The notes beneath the pieces are model-generated. The model did not search any database and had not been told where the DNA came from. It saw nothing but the letters and a program-made list of their open reading frames with translations. DNA of 64,000 bases from Tengunoibacter tsumagoiensis (GTDB lineage Bacteria; Chloroflexota; Ktedonobacteria; Ktedonobacterales; Ktedonobacteraceae): NCBI RefSeq assembly GCF_003967535.1, contig NZ_BIFR01000001.1:301493-365492 (forward strand), in the 5' to 3' direction. Shown one piece after another: positions 36,108 through 46,900 of this stretch (position 1 is the first letter of the stretch; each line of letters opens with the position of its first letter). The translations under genes and the position numbers were made by a program.

Positions 36108-37370
36108 CTAGCCTCTATGAGGAGAACGATAGAGCATCTCTCCAGCATGCTCAACCAATAAAATGCCCTCTTGTTCGCGCCCGACCCACTCTTCTGGATG
36201 CAGAGTGCGATAATCACAGTAGCCTAGCTGAATACGGCGACAGCGCTCTTCTGGAATGCCAGTAGCAAGCGTGACCTGAATCCGTGGAACTTCTCTGCCG
36301 CTTTCAAGATAATATTCACCAGCCCCCTTCACATGGGTGCTGTGTGCCAGGATGCTCCCTGGTACATCTTTAAAACGCTCCCATTGCTTGAGAAAATAGT
36401 CGCGAACATGGTACCCAATCTGGTCAATAAGTTTTCCATGGGTATAAGAGACCTCTGTGATATGGGGTGCGTAAATGATTACTTCCCCACCATCGGCGAT
36501 CACTGGCTCAGTCTTATACATAGCCTTGGCAGCAGTCCACAGATCGTCGTACATAAGAGAGGGCATAGAGAGGACACGCGTGTACCGCTGCGGCAGATGC
36601 ACTATATTCAATTGCGCAGACAGCGCAGCAGCCGCCTGAAAGGCCTCACGATAGTCGCCGCTATACATTCCATGCAAGCTCTGTCCCTGCATCACCAGGG
36701 TAAGACAGAGGAGTGGGCGCGGCAATAATTCGGCGGCCCGATGAATAACACGACGCACAAGCGTGTCCTGCACGCCAATCGTCGCCATACTGGTCATACA
36801 GGCACCCAGCCAATGCGTAAAATTGATGATGTCAGGGCCTGCAATACCTGGAAACAGATACTTGGCACCACCCGAAAAGCCTGCAACCTCATGGGGAAAG
36901 ACCGGACCACAGATTACTATCTGATCATAGTCCAGAATCAAGCGATTCAGCGTCACGGCAACATCTTGAGAAAAGAGCCCGTCTGTCAAAAGAGCAATCT
37001 CCTGGCCCGAGATCGTACCAATAGGTACAAGTGCGGTTGGATCAGACCAGTGGTGATTAAAAATCTGTACATCAGGATAATAGTGCCGACGTTCAGCCGC
37101 CGACAGACCGACTAATCTATCAATCGCCTCTTCTGTCATTGGCGGATGCGTCCCTAAAGCAATCAGATAATCCAGACGCGCCACTGAGTCCCTCAGTTGC
37201 TCGCACAGAAGTCGAAACAGCAGTGGGATAGGCGCAGTACGTGTGCTATCAGGGATAATCACTAATACGCGCTTTCCCACCAGAGGGAGATCAGCAAATG
37301 TCTGAGCTATAATCTGTTGCACAGCCTCGGACGACAATGTCTCAGCTACAGTACCATGTCCAATGGGCAT
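36108..37370 (-). CDS. LarA-family protein (nickel-pincer lactate racemase-like)
   Basis: 420 residues, LarA length. Visible motifs are IPDSTRTAP, GTHPPMTEE and the segment HEVAGFSGGAK followed by NFTHW. In LarA, His174, Lys184 (pincer attachment) and His200 (nickel ligand) are spaced +10 and +26, and the same spacing holds here. It probably binds the nickel-pincer nucleotide cofactor and racemises a 2-hydroxy acid. None of larB, larC or larE, which make the cofactor, is in the window. AAGG lies 9 bases before the ATG. Confidence 0.85.
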   Translation of the reverse strand: MPIGHGTVAETLSSEAVQQIIAQTFADLPLVGKRVLVIIPDSTRTAPIPLLFRLLCEQLRDSVARLDYLIALGTHPPMTEEAIDRLVGLSAAERRHYYPDVQIFNHHWSDPTALVPIGTISGQEIALLTDGLFSQDVAVTLNRLILDYDQIVICGPVFPHEVAGFSGGAKYLFPGIAGPDIINFTHWLGACMTSMATIGVQDTLVRRVIHRAAELLPRPLLCLTLVMQGQSLHGMYSGDYREAFQAAAALSAQLNIVHLPQRYTRVLSMPSLMYDDLWTAAKAMYKTEPVIADGGEVIIYAPHITEVSYTHGKLIDQIGYHVRDYFLKQWERFKDVPGSILAHSTHVKGAGEYYLESGREVPRIQVTLATGIPEERCRRIQLGYCDYRTLHPEEWVGREQEGILLVEHAGEMLYRSPHRG

Positions 37371-37417
37371 AATAGAACTACCTTGTCTTTAACATAGAAC
37401 ATTCTTATCAGGAGCCT

Positions 37418-37537
37418 CTATTCAGGCTGATCGCGGCGCGCACGTGCCATAATAAATACCCATATCGGCACCACAATAACCACAATCAGACCCGTTAGAG
37501 CAGTAATCACCCCGGCGGGCGATGTAATATCAATCAT
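37418..37537 (-). CDS. 39-residue single-span membrane peptide
   Basis: A short frame from ATG 37537 (AAAGGAT 6 bases upstream) to TAG 37418. The order is a short polar N-terminus (MIDITSP), one hydrophobic helix of about 22 residues (VITALTGLIVVIVVPIWVFI), and a positively charged tail MARARRDQPE. Charge placement predicts an N-out, C-in topology. It lies between the FIST gene and the larA-like gene on the same strand, 47 bases before the latter. Good ribosome site and clean topology argue that it is real; I do not recognise it. Confidence 0.65.
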   Translation of the reverse strand: MIDITSPAGVITALTGLIVVIVVPIWVFIMARARRDQPE

Positions 37538-37659
37538 CTTTTTATCCTTTCGATCTGTAACGATACTGCTATTCTAACAGATCCTCATAAACGAAGAGAA
37601 GATCTCCCCTCGAGCAGGCCGCTGGCCATGATCTTCTCCAGGGATGGTGGCTGCCATCT

Positions 37660-38856
37660 TTAGATGGAAGCGTGTACTGGTACAAATAAGGCCAGACTGG
37701 CCGTAAAACCATGTAAAAATGGGCGCTTACCAACAGGTCCAATCTCACCATTACAGAACAATCCAGCTAGAGGCAAGGGGCCCAGCAGATCTTCAACCAG
37801 TTCGGCATCATGATTAGGGGCGGAAAACATGCTCATACCACGACCATTACAGGTACAGAGCAGGCCAGCCAATGGCTGAATCTGACCTAATTCCTGTCGA
37901 GCCTGTGTTAAGAGAGTGCGGAGATCCATATCAGCGGTCGCCGCATCTCGCATCTGAAATTGTAGCGTCTGCCCCACGCGTGGAAGAGCGCCAATTGCCA
38001 ACGCACCTGTCCGCTTCTCAACCCCCAGCAACTGCCGAATAAGAAAACTACCACGCGTAAATGTATCTTGATATTCATCGGCAGCCAGCCCTACCAGCAG
38101 GTTCCGTTGCACACGGCGCTGTAAAGTTGGACTAAGGCTTTCAAACGTATCAATGAGAAGATCATACGCAGGTCGATTGGAGATAGTTGCAATCAGTCCA
38201 TTGTCCTGAATCTTGGTAATCGTCCAGGCCTCACCAATGGGCTCACAGCCCTGTGAGACCAGGGGCAGAATACTATACGTCCCCCCCAATGCCAGCGCCA
38301 CGCCACCCTCATCATAGACTTCGTCATTTAGAAAGACATAGGTGCGGCGATCCTCACTATCGCCCGAAGCAAGACCACCCAGCATCTGTTTGCCTGGATA
38401 GGCTTTCCCCATTCTCTCAATAAGACGCTCACAGTCCATCTGAAATGGATCAGCAAAAAGTAACCAGGAATTCACTTCCTCAGGCGGACAGGCCAGCGCA
38501 GTTCGCCAATCGTTGGGAGTTGTGAGATCCTCTACCATCTCTTGCGTCAGCCGGACTGGCTTCAGGGTCGCTCCTGGTAGCGTGAGTGCCAGGAGCGAGA
38601 GCGCTGGTAGATCTTCTAACTCTTGATCATCACCAATCACACCCTGACCAGAACAACCAAGTAGCAGGGGTGAACCCAACGTCTCACGCACCCGGCGCAA
38701 GATCTGCGAAAAGTGCGGTGTATATTCATAATTTGCGAACAGAAAGACCAGATCAGCGCTTTGCGTCCCCAATTGATCGAGCACCTGTTGTAGCGCCTGT
38801 TCCCAATCTTCATCGATAGCAATCGCCCCTGTTGCAAAGGGAGTGCGGTGGTCCAT
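37660..38856 (-). CDS. FIST sensory domain protein
   Basis: 398 residues with FIST_N (about 8-200: FLFANYEYTPHFSQILRR, then LLLGCSGQGVIG) and FIST_C (about 225-375), ending in GLFCNGEIGPVG. FIST is a predicted small-ligand sensor, often found near amino-acid metabolism genes, and normally attached to or next to kinases and chemoreceptors; here it stands alone. GAGGACAT precedes the ATG. It is followed by the 39-residue peptide and larA-like gene on the same strand. Confidence 0.88.
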   Translation of the reverse strand: MDHRTPFATGAIAIDEDWEQALQQVLDQLGTQSADLVFLFANYEYTPHFSQILRRVRETLGSPLLLGCSGQGVIGDDQELEDLPALSLLALTLPGATLKPVRLTQEMVEDLTTPNDWRTALACPPEEVNSWLLFADPFQMDCERLIERMGKAYPGKQMLGGLASGDSEDRRTYVFLNDEVYDEGGVALALGGTYSILPLVSQGCEPIGEAWTITKIQDNGLIATISNRPAYDLLIDTFESLSPTLQRRVQRNLLVGLAADEYQDTFTRGSFLIRQLLGVEKRTGALAIGALPRVGQTLQFQMRDAATADMDLRTLLTQARQELGQIQPLAGLLCTCNGRGMSMFSAPNHDAELVEDLLGPLPLAGLFCNGEIGPVGKRPFLHGFTASLALFVPVHASI

Positions 38857-38981
38857 ATGTCCTCTTCAGTAACCAGGTTGACCCGGAAAATTAGCAGCAA
38901 AAAATCGTGCTCTAAAAGTATCGCATACTGTACAGAAGGACGCAATCACAACCACATGCAATCCCAGAAGCTGACCTCTTC

Positions 38982-40793
38982 TTACTGCGTCAATTCGCAA
39001 AAGAGGTTGATATCCTGGCGAATAATGTCCAGACTCGCTGTCCAGAAGGCTTCTGAATAGAGATCTATCTCAAAACGCGCTGCTAACGTGGCAGCATCGG
39101 CCAGACCAGTTGAAGAGAGCAGGTCGTCGTAGCTCTGTTTAAAGTACTCTGGATCTTGTTGATAACGAGCATAAAGGCCGAGACCAAAGAGCAGACCAAA
39201 CATATAAGGATAGTTATAAAAGGAAAGGCCTGTACTATAATAATGTCCTTTAACAGCCCACATGTATGGATGCAGATAGGATTGGTCGAGCCCATCACCA
39301 TACGTCTCAGACTGCGCTTCGAGCATTAATGTATTGAGCTCCTCTATAGAGAGCTCTCGGCGCTGACGCCTCTCAAATGAACGCTGCTCAAACAGAAAAC
39401 GGCTACAAATATCTACCACAACCTGACAGGAGCCCTGCAATGAGGCCTCAAGGATGGTGATCTGCTCTTCTCTGCTGGCATTACGCAAAGCAGCTTGCTG
39501 GATAATTGTTTCACAAAAGATGCTGGCTGTCTCCGCTAGAGTCTTGGGTAACGAGCGTTGCAGAGAAGTGCGCGAGGCCAGATTAAGGTTATGGTATCCA
39601 TGGCCTAGCTCATGAGCCAGTGTGCTTACTTCACCAAAGGTAGACTTAAAATTTGCAAATATGCGCGATTCTTCGCCACGTAAAGAGGTGCAGTAGGCAC
39701 CGTCGCGTTTACCAGGTCGGGGCTCGGCATCAATCCATTGCTCACGGAAAGCACGCTGCGCAAAATCTGCCAGACGCGAGGAATACGTGCTAAATTGGGT
39801 AATAATAAAGGTCTCTGCCTCCTCAAAGCTCCAGGCTCTCTGTTGCGTGCCCAATGGGGCAAAGAGATCATACCAGGCCAGTTGGGGTAGCTGTAACGTA
39901 TGCGCTTTGGCGCGTAGATAACGCCGAAAATCAGGAAAGGCTGCGCGGGCAGCGTTCAACATGGCGTTCAAAATACCCTGGTCAATGCTATTGGCAAAGA
40001 GAGAGGCTTCTAATGGAGAGGCCCACTTCCTCCGCTGTGAGATCGTGTTGACTTCTCCTTTGATGCTGTTATAAGCAGCAGCTAATGGTAAAGCGATCTG
40101 TCTCCATCCCTCCAGTTCAGCATCATAAGCAAGCTTGCGTATCTCTCGGTCGGGATCTGACGCGAAATTACGAATAGCACTCATCGGTAGCGACCGCATT
40201 TCATTCTGTACAGATAGAGTAACAAGCAATTGTGATGTAAGGTTGGTATGAAGCTTTGACCAGGCAGAGCCAGCGCTAACGTTGAGCTCGGCCGCGAGAT
40301 CCTCTTCCACAGGCGACATCAAATGGGATGACTGTTCTTTGGTTTTACGCAAACTATAAGCATGGGCTTGAACCAGCGCAGAATGGCGCAATAATTCTTC
40401 TTCATCCAGTGAACCAATCCAGGCAGTAAAGCGCGTACCTAACTGTGCCAGGAGCACTTGCACTGGCTTGAGTTCGCTCATGCTCGCTTGCGCCAGATCA
40501 TTGTACGAATCTGTGCTCACCAGACAGCTCACATAGGCAAAGATAGTCCTGGCCTGTTCAAGGACGTTGTTATAGCTCTCAAGGACCTTCTCAAAGGTTG
40601 GGACAAGCCGGGTATAGTCTGCTGGTACGCCGGGTGCACTGGCTAGCTTCCCTACCTGGGCATCATCAAAAAGAGAGGCCAGAGCACCCACCTGCCCGGT
40701 AAGATCTTTCATCCCCTGTGCAAACTCTTGCGATGATAGATCAGGATAGACAACACTCATATTCCAATGAGGTAACGCTGAAGTTTTTGTCAA
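38982..40793 (-). CDS. M3-family oligoendopeptidase (PepF-like)
   Basis: 603 residues. The zinc site is HELGH in TLAHELGHGYH (about 394-404), with a downstream glutamate in the ETASIFCE segment. The N-terminal helical domain begins LPHWNMSVVYPDL as in PepF/oligoendopeptidase F. It degrades short peptides in the cytosol. The start is a TTG (40793); the family's conserved N-terminus begins before the first ATG (40760), so the TTG is favoured. Confidence 0.92.
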   Translation of the reverse strand: MTKTSALPHWNMSVVYPDLSSQEFAQGMKDLTGQVGALASLFDDAQVGKLASAPGVPADYTRLVPTFEKVLESYNNVLEQARTIFAYVSCLVSTDSYNDLAQASMSELKPVQVLLAQLGTRFTAWIGSLDEEELLRHSALVQAHAYSLRKTKEQSSHLMSPVEEDLAAELNVSAGSAWSKLHTNLTSQLLVTLSVQNEMRSLPMSAIRNFASDPDREIRKLAYDAELEGWRQIALPLAAAYNSIKGEVNTISQRRKWASPLEASLFANSIDQGILNAMLNAARAAFPDFRRYLRAKAHTLQLPQLAWYDLFAPLGTQQRAWSFEEAETFIITQFSTYSSRLADFAQRAFREQWIDAEPRPGKRDGAYCTSLRGEESRIFANFKSTFGEVSTLAHELGHGYHNLNLASRTSLQRSLPKTLAETASIFCETIIQQAALRNASREEQITILEASLQGSCQVVVDICSRFLFEQRSFERRQRRELSIEELNTLMLEAQSETYGDGLDQSYLHPYMWAVKGHYYSTGLSFYNYPYMFGLLFGLGLYARYQQDPEYFKQSYDDLLSSTGLADAATLAARFEIDLYSEAFWTASLDIIRQDINLFCELTQ

Positions 40794-41231
40794 AACAATC
40801 TCTCTCTTTCGTCAGCACCATAGCTACTCTACTCGACCATCCTACAAAACAGTGGTGAATAAAGTCCGGGAGTAATTTACTTATCTACAAGAGATAACGT
40901 CAATGAATGCTCATATTGTAGCACGAAAAGTGCTAAGAGGAGGATCATAGCGCTTTCTTTACCATGAGCGTGCTCCTTCTTATACCTCTCACAACGCTTA
41001 GACTGTAATACACAAGATTGACAATAGTCACTATCATTGTTCCAGGGGCTTTCTTCATTTCAGAACACAGAGTATAATAAAACAGAAGTTTCAAAGAGGA
41101 ATTCAGTATTAAGAATGTACATACTACCTAAAGCTTTAGTGCATCGAGCTTTAGGAGGTAGATCTATAAAAAAGCTGTAGCTCATCCAGAGATGAAAGTA
41201 GCATAAAAGCTATAAAGGTTAAGAATAGCTC
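40794..41231 (+). promoter_or_regulatory. Upstream region of the GAF histidine kinase
   Basis: A perfect TATAAT (41073-41078) faces the kinase gene without a good -35, giving a leader of about 145 bases. In the leader a near-palindrome CTACCTAAAGCT ... AGCTTTAGGAGGTAG (41125-41161) can fold and would sequester an AGGAGG-like run. A TTGACA at 41018-41023 has no matching -10. Confidence 0.35.
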
Positions 41232-43208
41232 ATGCAGGATTCAACACAGTACAGTAAGCCACAACAGCTCACTGGATCGTATAGCGATCAACAAGAACGC
41301 TTGCTGGCATATATTACTCAACAAAGTACGCTACTCCGTTCGCATACCGAAATTCATTCGCTACTGGACCAGATTGTCAACAGCGTAGCAGGCTTACCTG
41401 GCTACGAACAGACGGCTGTGTATCTCAATGGCTCACAAAATTTTTATCGCGTGGAGACGCAGACGGTGTCTGACGACCCTCATACTCTGGCCCCCAGATG
41501 GTCTTCGTTCAAGGAGGCCAATTCAATCTTCTATTATCTGCAACCATCCCTGACCCAGGAATTTGTCTATGAGCTCATTGGCAAGCCCTCTAACCGCACC
41601 CCAGGTGCAGTGGTAACGGAGCTCACTGATGCGAAGGCAGCAGTACTCTATCAACTATTCATCTCGCCAGGAGGCAATAGCAACGATAGTGCAAGACAGA
41701 AGACCACGACAATTCCATCCAAACAAGAGCTCATTGTCGTTCCTCTGCTAAGTGATACGAGCTCATTGCTGGGTCTCCTGTTCCTACAAACTGCTGCGAC
41801 ATTATCAACAACCACTCAGGCAACGCTTCATCTGCTTACGCTCTTTGCGAGTCAGCTCAGCATGTCCCTCAGCCGCGCCCATCTCCATGAAGAGCTCAGG
41901 CGCGTCAATGAAGAACATGTAGCTTTAATTGAAGTCAGCCACGCCCTCTCTATTCCAGAGGCACTTCAGGATCTTCAAACGGTCTATCACAGTATCTATG
42001 AGCAGATCTGTCAATTGATGCCCATAGATACCTTTATGTTATTGAACTATGATCGAGAGGCGAAGCAATTAGTGACAGATTTTGTGGTTGAGGAGGGTCT
42101 GATTATTCACCCTCACGATACGTCACCGCCAGACTATCTCCAAGATTTTGTGGATTGTAGCAAAGATTATCACGTCTTTCCCACCCACGAAGATTTTACT
42201 GACTACCTTCAGCAGAGATCTACCAGAGGCTTTGAGCCTGAGATTGCGCCCGGGATACAATCTCAGTTGATGTTGACCATCCCTGATGGAGATGAGCCCT
42301 TAGGCTTGCTGGTCCTTCAATCTCGCCAGAAGCATTGTTATACCATCGACGATATGCATATGTTCCGAGAGATCGGAATCCAGGCAGCATTGGCAATTAA
42401 AAATGCCCAAATGTATAGCGCACTCCACAAGGCGCTCAAGCAGGCTAAAGACTCAGAGCGGATCAAAGATACCTTCTTAACGACTGCTTCTCATGAACTG
42501 CGTACACCTCTAACAGCGATTCAGGGCTATTTAGAGCTCCTCGATACCTTCCATACGACACTATCCGATGAAATGAAAGGGCGCTTTGTCGATAATGCTC
42601 GTATTGCGAGTGAGGAACTTGTTCTACTCATTGGCAATATGATTGATGCCAGTCGGCTTGAGCAGGATAAGGTAGAGCTAAAACTGGGGACAACAACCCT
42701 GTATGAAGCGATAACAACCATTGTAGAGATTTTAAGCCCCATTATTAAAAGAGATGAGCGCCAGATCTCAATTCAGGTTCCTGAAGATCTGACTGTCTGG
42801 GCTGATGATCTCCGGTTGCGCCAGATTCTGCTCCATCTACTCAGTAATGCGTTAAAATATACGTCATATCCATCACAGATCGCAATTTTCACGGACTGCT
42901 TAAGTTATCATGAAGCAAGACAGCGCTTTCCAGATCTTCAACAGACGACAATGCTCTCGCCTCAACGCCAATATGCCATCATTACCATCCAGGATTGGGG
43001 ACCGGGGATTCCAGTCGAAGAACAACCTCTGCTGTTCCTTAAATTTATGCGCCTTAAATCGGCCATGAATAGTATTCAACGTGGGGCAGGTCTGGGACTG
43101 TATCTTTGCCGCCAGCTTAGTGAGGCCATGGGGGGCCATGTCTGGTTGGAGAGCTCGGGTCGAAGTGGTGAAGGGGCTAGCTTCCGTATTGCTCTTCCCC
43201 TGCCTTGA
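41232..43208 (+). CDS. GAF-domain sensor histidine kinase
   Basis: 658 residues, soluble. Two GAF-like domains (about 30-215 and 235-395) precede a HisKA box TASHELRTPLTAIQGYLELL (His near 418) and a HATPase domain with LLSNALKYTSYP, DWGPGIP and GAGLGLYLCRQ. It is orphan: no response regulator is adjacent. The ATG has only a distant AAAGG. It is followed by a Nudix gene after 252 bases with no strong terminator. Confidence 0.92.
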   Translation: MQDSTQYSKPQQLTGSYSDQQERLLAYITQQSTLLRSHTEIHSLLDQIVNSVAGLPGYEQTAVYLNGSQNFYRVETQTVSDDPHTLAPRWSSFKEANSIFYYLQPSLTQEFVYELIGKPSNRTPGAVVTELTDAKAAVLYQLFISPGGNSNDSARQKTTTIPSKQELIVVPLLSDTSSLLGLLFLQTAATLSTTTQATLHLLTLFASQLSMSLSRAHLHEELRRVNEEHVALIEVSHALSIPEALQDLQTVYHSIYEQICQLMPIDTFMLLNYDREAKQLVTDFVVEEGLIIHPHDTSPPDYLQDFVDCSKDYHVFPTHEDFTDYLQQRSTRGFEPEIAPGIQSQLMLTIPDGDEPLGLLVLQSRQKHCYTIDDMHMFREIGIQAALAIKNAQMYSALHKALKQAKDSERIKDTFLTTASHELRTPLTAIQGYLELLDTFHTTLSDEMKGRFVDNARIASEELVLLIGNMIDASRLEQDKVELKLGTTTLYEAITTIVEILSPIIKRDERQISIQVPEDLTVWADDLRLRQILLHLLSNALKYTSYPSQIAIFTDCLSYHEARQRFPDLQQTTMLSPQRQYAIITIQDWGPGIPVEEQPLLFLKFMRLKSAMNSIQRGAGLGLYLCRQLSEAMGGHVWLESSGRSGEGASFRIALPLP

Positions 43209-43460
43209 GATTATCCTTTTTTACTGCTTGATACGATCATAGTCCTCCATGTACATGACAGAGACAGGTCTGCCTGACACATGTTATATCACGCTGATCC
43301 CACAAAGAGCGTTGCAGTCGCAAAAGGTTCGAACGGCTATACAACCACTAGACAGTTGAGCTAAAATGAAAGAGATGCCAAAAAGAACTCGTAGATTATC
43401 GTCTTTGGAGTATCGCGCTTGTAGCCCACCCACTAAGCTCACAGAAAACAAGGAACAGCA

Positions 43461-43982
43461 ATGGAGATCACTAATACTTCTGCACGCAAGATGATTACGT
43501 TTAAAGAGCAAGGACGAAAATTCACCTATCGCGTAGCAGGGATCGTTTTTCACAACGGTCATGTCCTCTTTCAACGCTCCACGAAAGATCCGAAAGAGGT
43601 CTTTGGTTTTCTTCCAGGTGGGCGCGCAGAACTTGGCGAAAGTGCCGAAGCGACGCTAAAAAGAGAGATGCTGGAGGAGCTTGGAGTCGAAGCAACCGTA
43701 GAACGGCTGGTCTTTGTCGTTGAGAACCTTTTTACTGAGGAAGGGCATGCCCACCATGAAATCAATTTTCAATTTCTTATGCACTTTCCAGATGATTGCT
43801 ACCTCTATCAGGGAGACACTACCTTTGAGCGACACGCAGACGACGAAGAGCTACCAATGATTTTCGATTGGCTACCAGTTGCTCAACTCGAACAACTGGC
43901 AGTCTATCCAACCTTTTTAAAACAACAACTTCAACAGTTACCTGAGCAGACAACACATATTCTTCAGATTAATCAAGTGTAA
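43461..43982 (+). CDS. Nudix hydrolase
   Basis: 173 residues with a complete Nudix box, GRAELGE followed by REMLEELGVE (about residues 55-78). The N-terminal strand KFTYRVAGIVFHNGHVLFQR and the acidic C-terminal DDEELPMIFDW resemble MutT/ADP-ribose-type members; the substrate is uncertain. AAGGA lies 6 bases before the ATG. It converges with the permease gene, with 7 bases between stops. Confidence 0.88.
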   Translation: MEITNTSARKMITFKEQGRKFTYRVAGIVFHNGHVLFQRSTKDPKEVFGFLPGGRAELGESAEATLKREMLEELGVEATVERLVFVVENLFTEEGHAHHEINFQFLMHFPDDCYLYQGDTTFERHADDEELPMIFDWLPVAQLEQLAVYPTFLKQQLQQLPEQTTHILQINQV

Positions 43983-43989
43983 GTTTCGT

Positions 43990-46900
43990 CTAATCTTCGT
44001 TGAGGCGAAGCGTCTGTGCAATACCTGGACGGGAGACGATTCGTATCATCATACCCAGAGCCAGAATACAGACTCCCAATAGAACTGCAACGGCAAGCCC
44101 TACCAGAGTTGGCACAATGATCTGAATAGGAGGAATATTCTGCGCCAGATACAGCTCCTCACTACTTGTATTCGCTCCTGTAGAACTGGTAAATAGCAAT
44201 GCCGGTACAATCATCGTGGAGACAAACGCTCCAAAGAGCACTCCCAACACCATACCAGTCGTATAAATGATGGATTGCTCCCAGGTTAATGTACTCGCGA
44301 TCTGCCGAGGAGCAGCCCCCAGAGCGCGCAGAAGTGCAAAACTACTCAAACGATCATGAGCATTCAACCAGCTTGCTAATAGATTGCCAACCAGAGCCAG
44401 CAAAAGAACCGTCATTGGACCAAGAGCCAGAATACCGATCAGATCTAGATAGAGTGGTGCATGGTGGAGAGTATCAATCAGGGCCAGACGATCCTGAAGT
44501 CCATCAACTGCAGTGGAACCGTTCTGCAAAGCAGTTGTAATACGTATCTGTGTACGACTATTCCCGTCCCGAGCCTGGAGCCAGACGCGATTAAAATGTA
44601 GAGGAGCACTATTAGCCACATTCTGTCCATAGACAGTCATATATGTAGTAGCATCAACAATCATAGCACCAGGAAGCGGGAGCGAAGGAATATGCTGAAC
44701 CTTAGCTAGAGCGACAAAGCTCAGCTTCGTTCCCAGGCTATTTGAATCGCTCAAGACAAACTCCTTGCCGGGAGTTAACTCCAGGGTATCCCACAGTGTA
44801 GAGTCGACAATGGCAGGAACGAGATTATTCTTGATTGCCGCCTCTCTTCGAACGCTCAACTGCCTGGTCAGATCCCCTACCGTTGCCGTTGAATTATCCT
44901 GTGGCCAATAGATGGTCCGCCCATATGTCTCAGCGTCAACCGCCAGCAGATTCAATGACAGGTCCAGATTCGCGCCTGCTTTCAGATCAGGGCTATAATA
45001 ACCTAGACTTGCCGACTTGACGCCGGGAATGTTCTCATAGCTGTGTGTTGCATCGTTCAAATTCGTCAGATCAAGCATAGGAACAGGGATCCCACTAAAA
45101 TCAGAGCCCACCTGGTATGCAGCAACATCATAAGCTCTCTGGGCCTGAGATGAATAAAAAATCAAGGCAAAGATCGCAAATGCCGTCGCCAGGGAGAGAA
45201 GCAACGTTAAACGCAATGCCTGGCGCGGCGAACGGGACATCTGCGCTAGAGCAACCATCGAAGCCGCTCCCCGATTACGAATAGTTAACCAGGAGCCCAG
45301 GCTCAACAGATAGGGGAAAATCCGTAAAAAAAGTAAAATTGCAGCCAGGACAGAGAAGATTGTTCGCGCTAGAACAAGGGGCGAAAGCAAGAGTAAACGG
45401 AGCTGAGGGTCTAAAATATTGGAATTGGTAAGATAAGCCGTGACAATATATCCAACGACCATCATGACTACCGCTACGAGATCAAGATTCCAGCGCAGCC
45501 AGAGCGGCTTACGCGTTGCCCGTGAAGCCTCACGCCTCATCGCCAGCACATCTAAAGAGGTTGTATTGTTAATCGCAACCATCATCGCCAGCAAGACAAT
45601 CAGCGCCGTTGTCAGAGCATACAGCCAGACAGAAAGAGCCGCCGCAAGAGGATGATCTATCAGGACATTAACAGCGCTAAGGCTTCTTGCAGGCAGAAGA
45701 GCTCTCGCGGACCACAACACTACCTCAACAGCCAGGAAGGGCCCACTCAGAAATGAGAGAAGGGCAATGATACTGCTTTGCACCAGTAGCGACCCGAAGA
45801 TCTGTTGCCGGCTGGCCCCTCTACTTCGCAAGAGAGCAAGAGCACCTGCATGGCGCTCAACCAGGAAGTCCGCCATCAAGCTCACAAAGTAAAGAATTAA
45901 GAAAAAGATAATGAGGACAAAACCCATCACTGGAATCGTTGCGACAGAAGACTCATCACTAAAATGGGTCAGTGCATCAACCGGGCTCTGCACCGTTAGC
46001 TTGCTAAAGGCTTCTGGACTTGCATAGAGCTGTGGATCATTACTTGTAGCAATCTGCGCATTCGAGAGACTCGCAGTAAGGGTTTTAAGATCACCCTGGG
46101 TAATTTTTAACATCTCAAGGTTATAATACCAGGAAAGGGTCATAGGCAGCTCAAGAGTCGAGAGGGCCGTTGGGTCCCCAGACGTCACTTGATTCCCCGT
46201 TGGCCACAGCGAGGCCAGAGCCCGGGTAAAGGCTACATTGGAGACCAGAGGCGAATAGATATAACGGGTTATATTTGCATCGGCATTCTGTACATAACTG
46301 AGAAAACTTGTGCCATGCCAATAAAAATCATCGGCTGCTGGCTGCTCAAAAATGCCAACAACCTTGAGAGGAAAGACATTATCCTTACGGAAGACTGGTT
46401 CAAAGGCTGTAGCGATATCTGTGCCAATGACTGAACCCAGTTGTAGATGCAGATTGGTCGCACTCTCTTGCGTGAGCGCAATCTCCAGCGTCTTATCCTC
46501 TCCTAACCCATCGCCGGGCAGACGCCCCTGAACCAGCTTCAAATGTCCTTGTGCCTGATCCATTGGATAGCTGACAAAGGTCAACAGATCATTGCTAACA
46601 TGCAAGGGCTCTTGAGGAGTTGTCCTGATTTCCAGGGGAAGGAACGAAGTCGTTATTGAGAATTGTTTCGATTTTATAAAAGGCGCGATCCCATCCTGTA
46701 CATGCTTATCTACCAATGAAGTCAGGCCCTGTTGATCTGCTGGCAACAACTTTGTACTCTGTCCACTCACAATCAATGTCGAATTATGGACGGATGCCGA
46801 AAGAGTATCGCGCAGACCGGCAGTTGAAGCCACCTGAGAATACAAAGGAGCTACACACACAAGAATTACCGATGCTAGCACGCCCATCCCTGCCAGCATC

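Noticed and set aside
43295..43365. tRNA-like string on the minus strand (TAGCTCAACTG and GTTCGAACC)
   Set aside because: No acceptor stem or anticodon arm can be formed and the D- and T-like parts are too close; chance resemblance.
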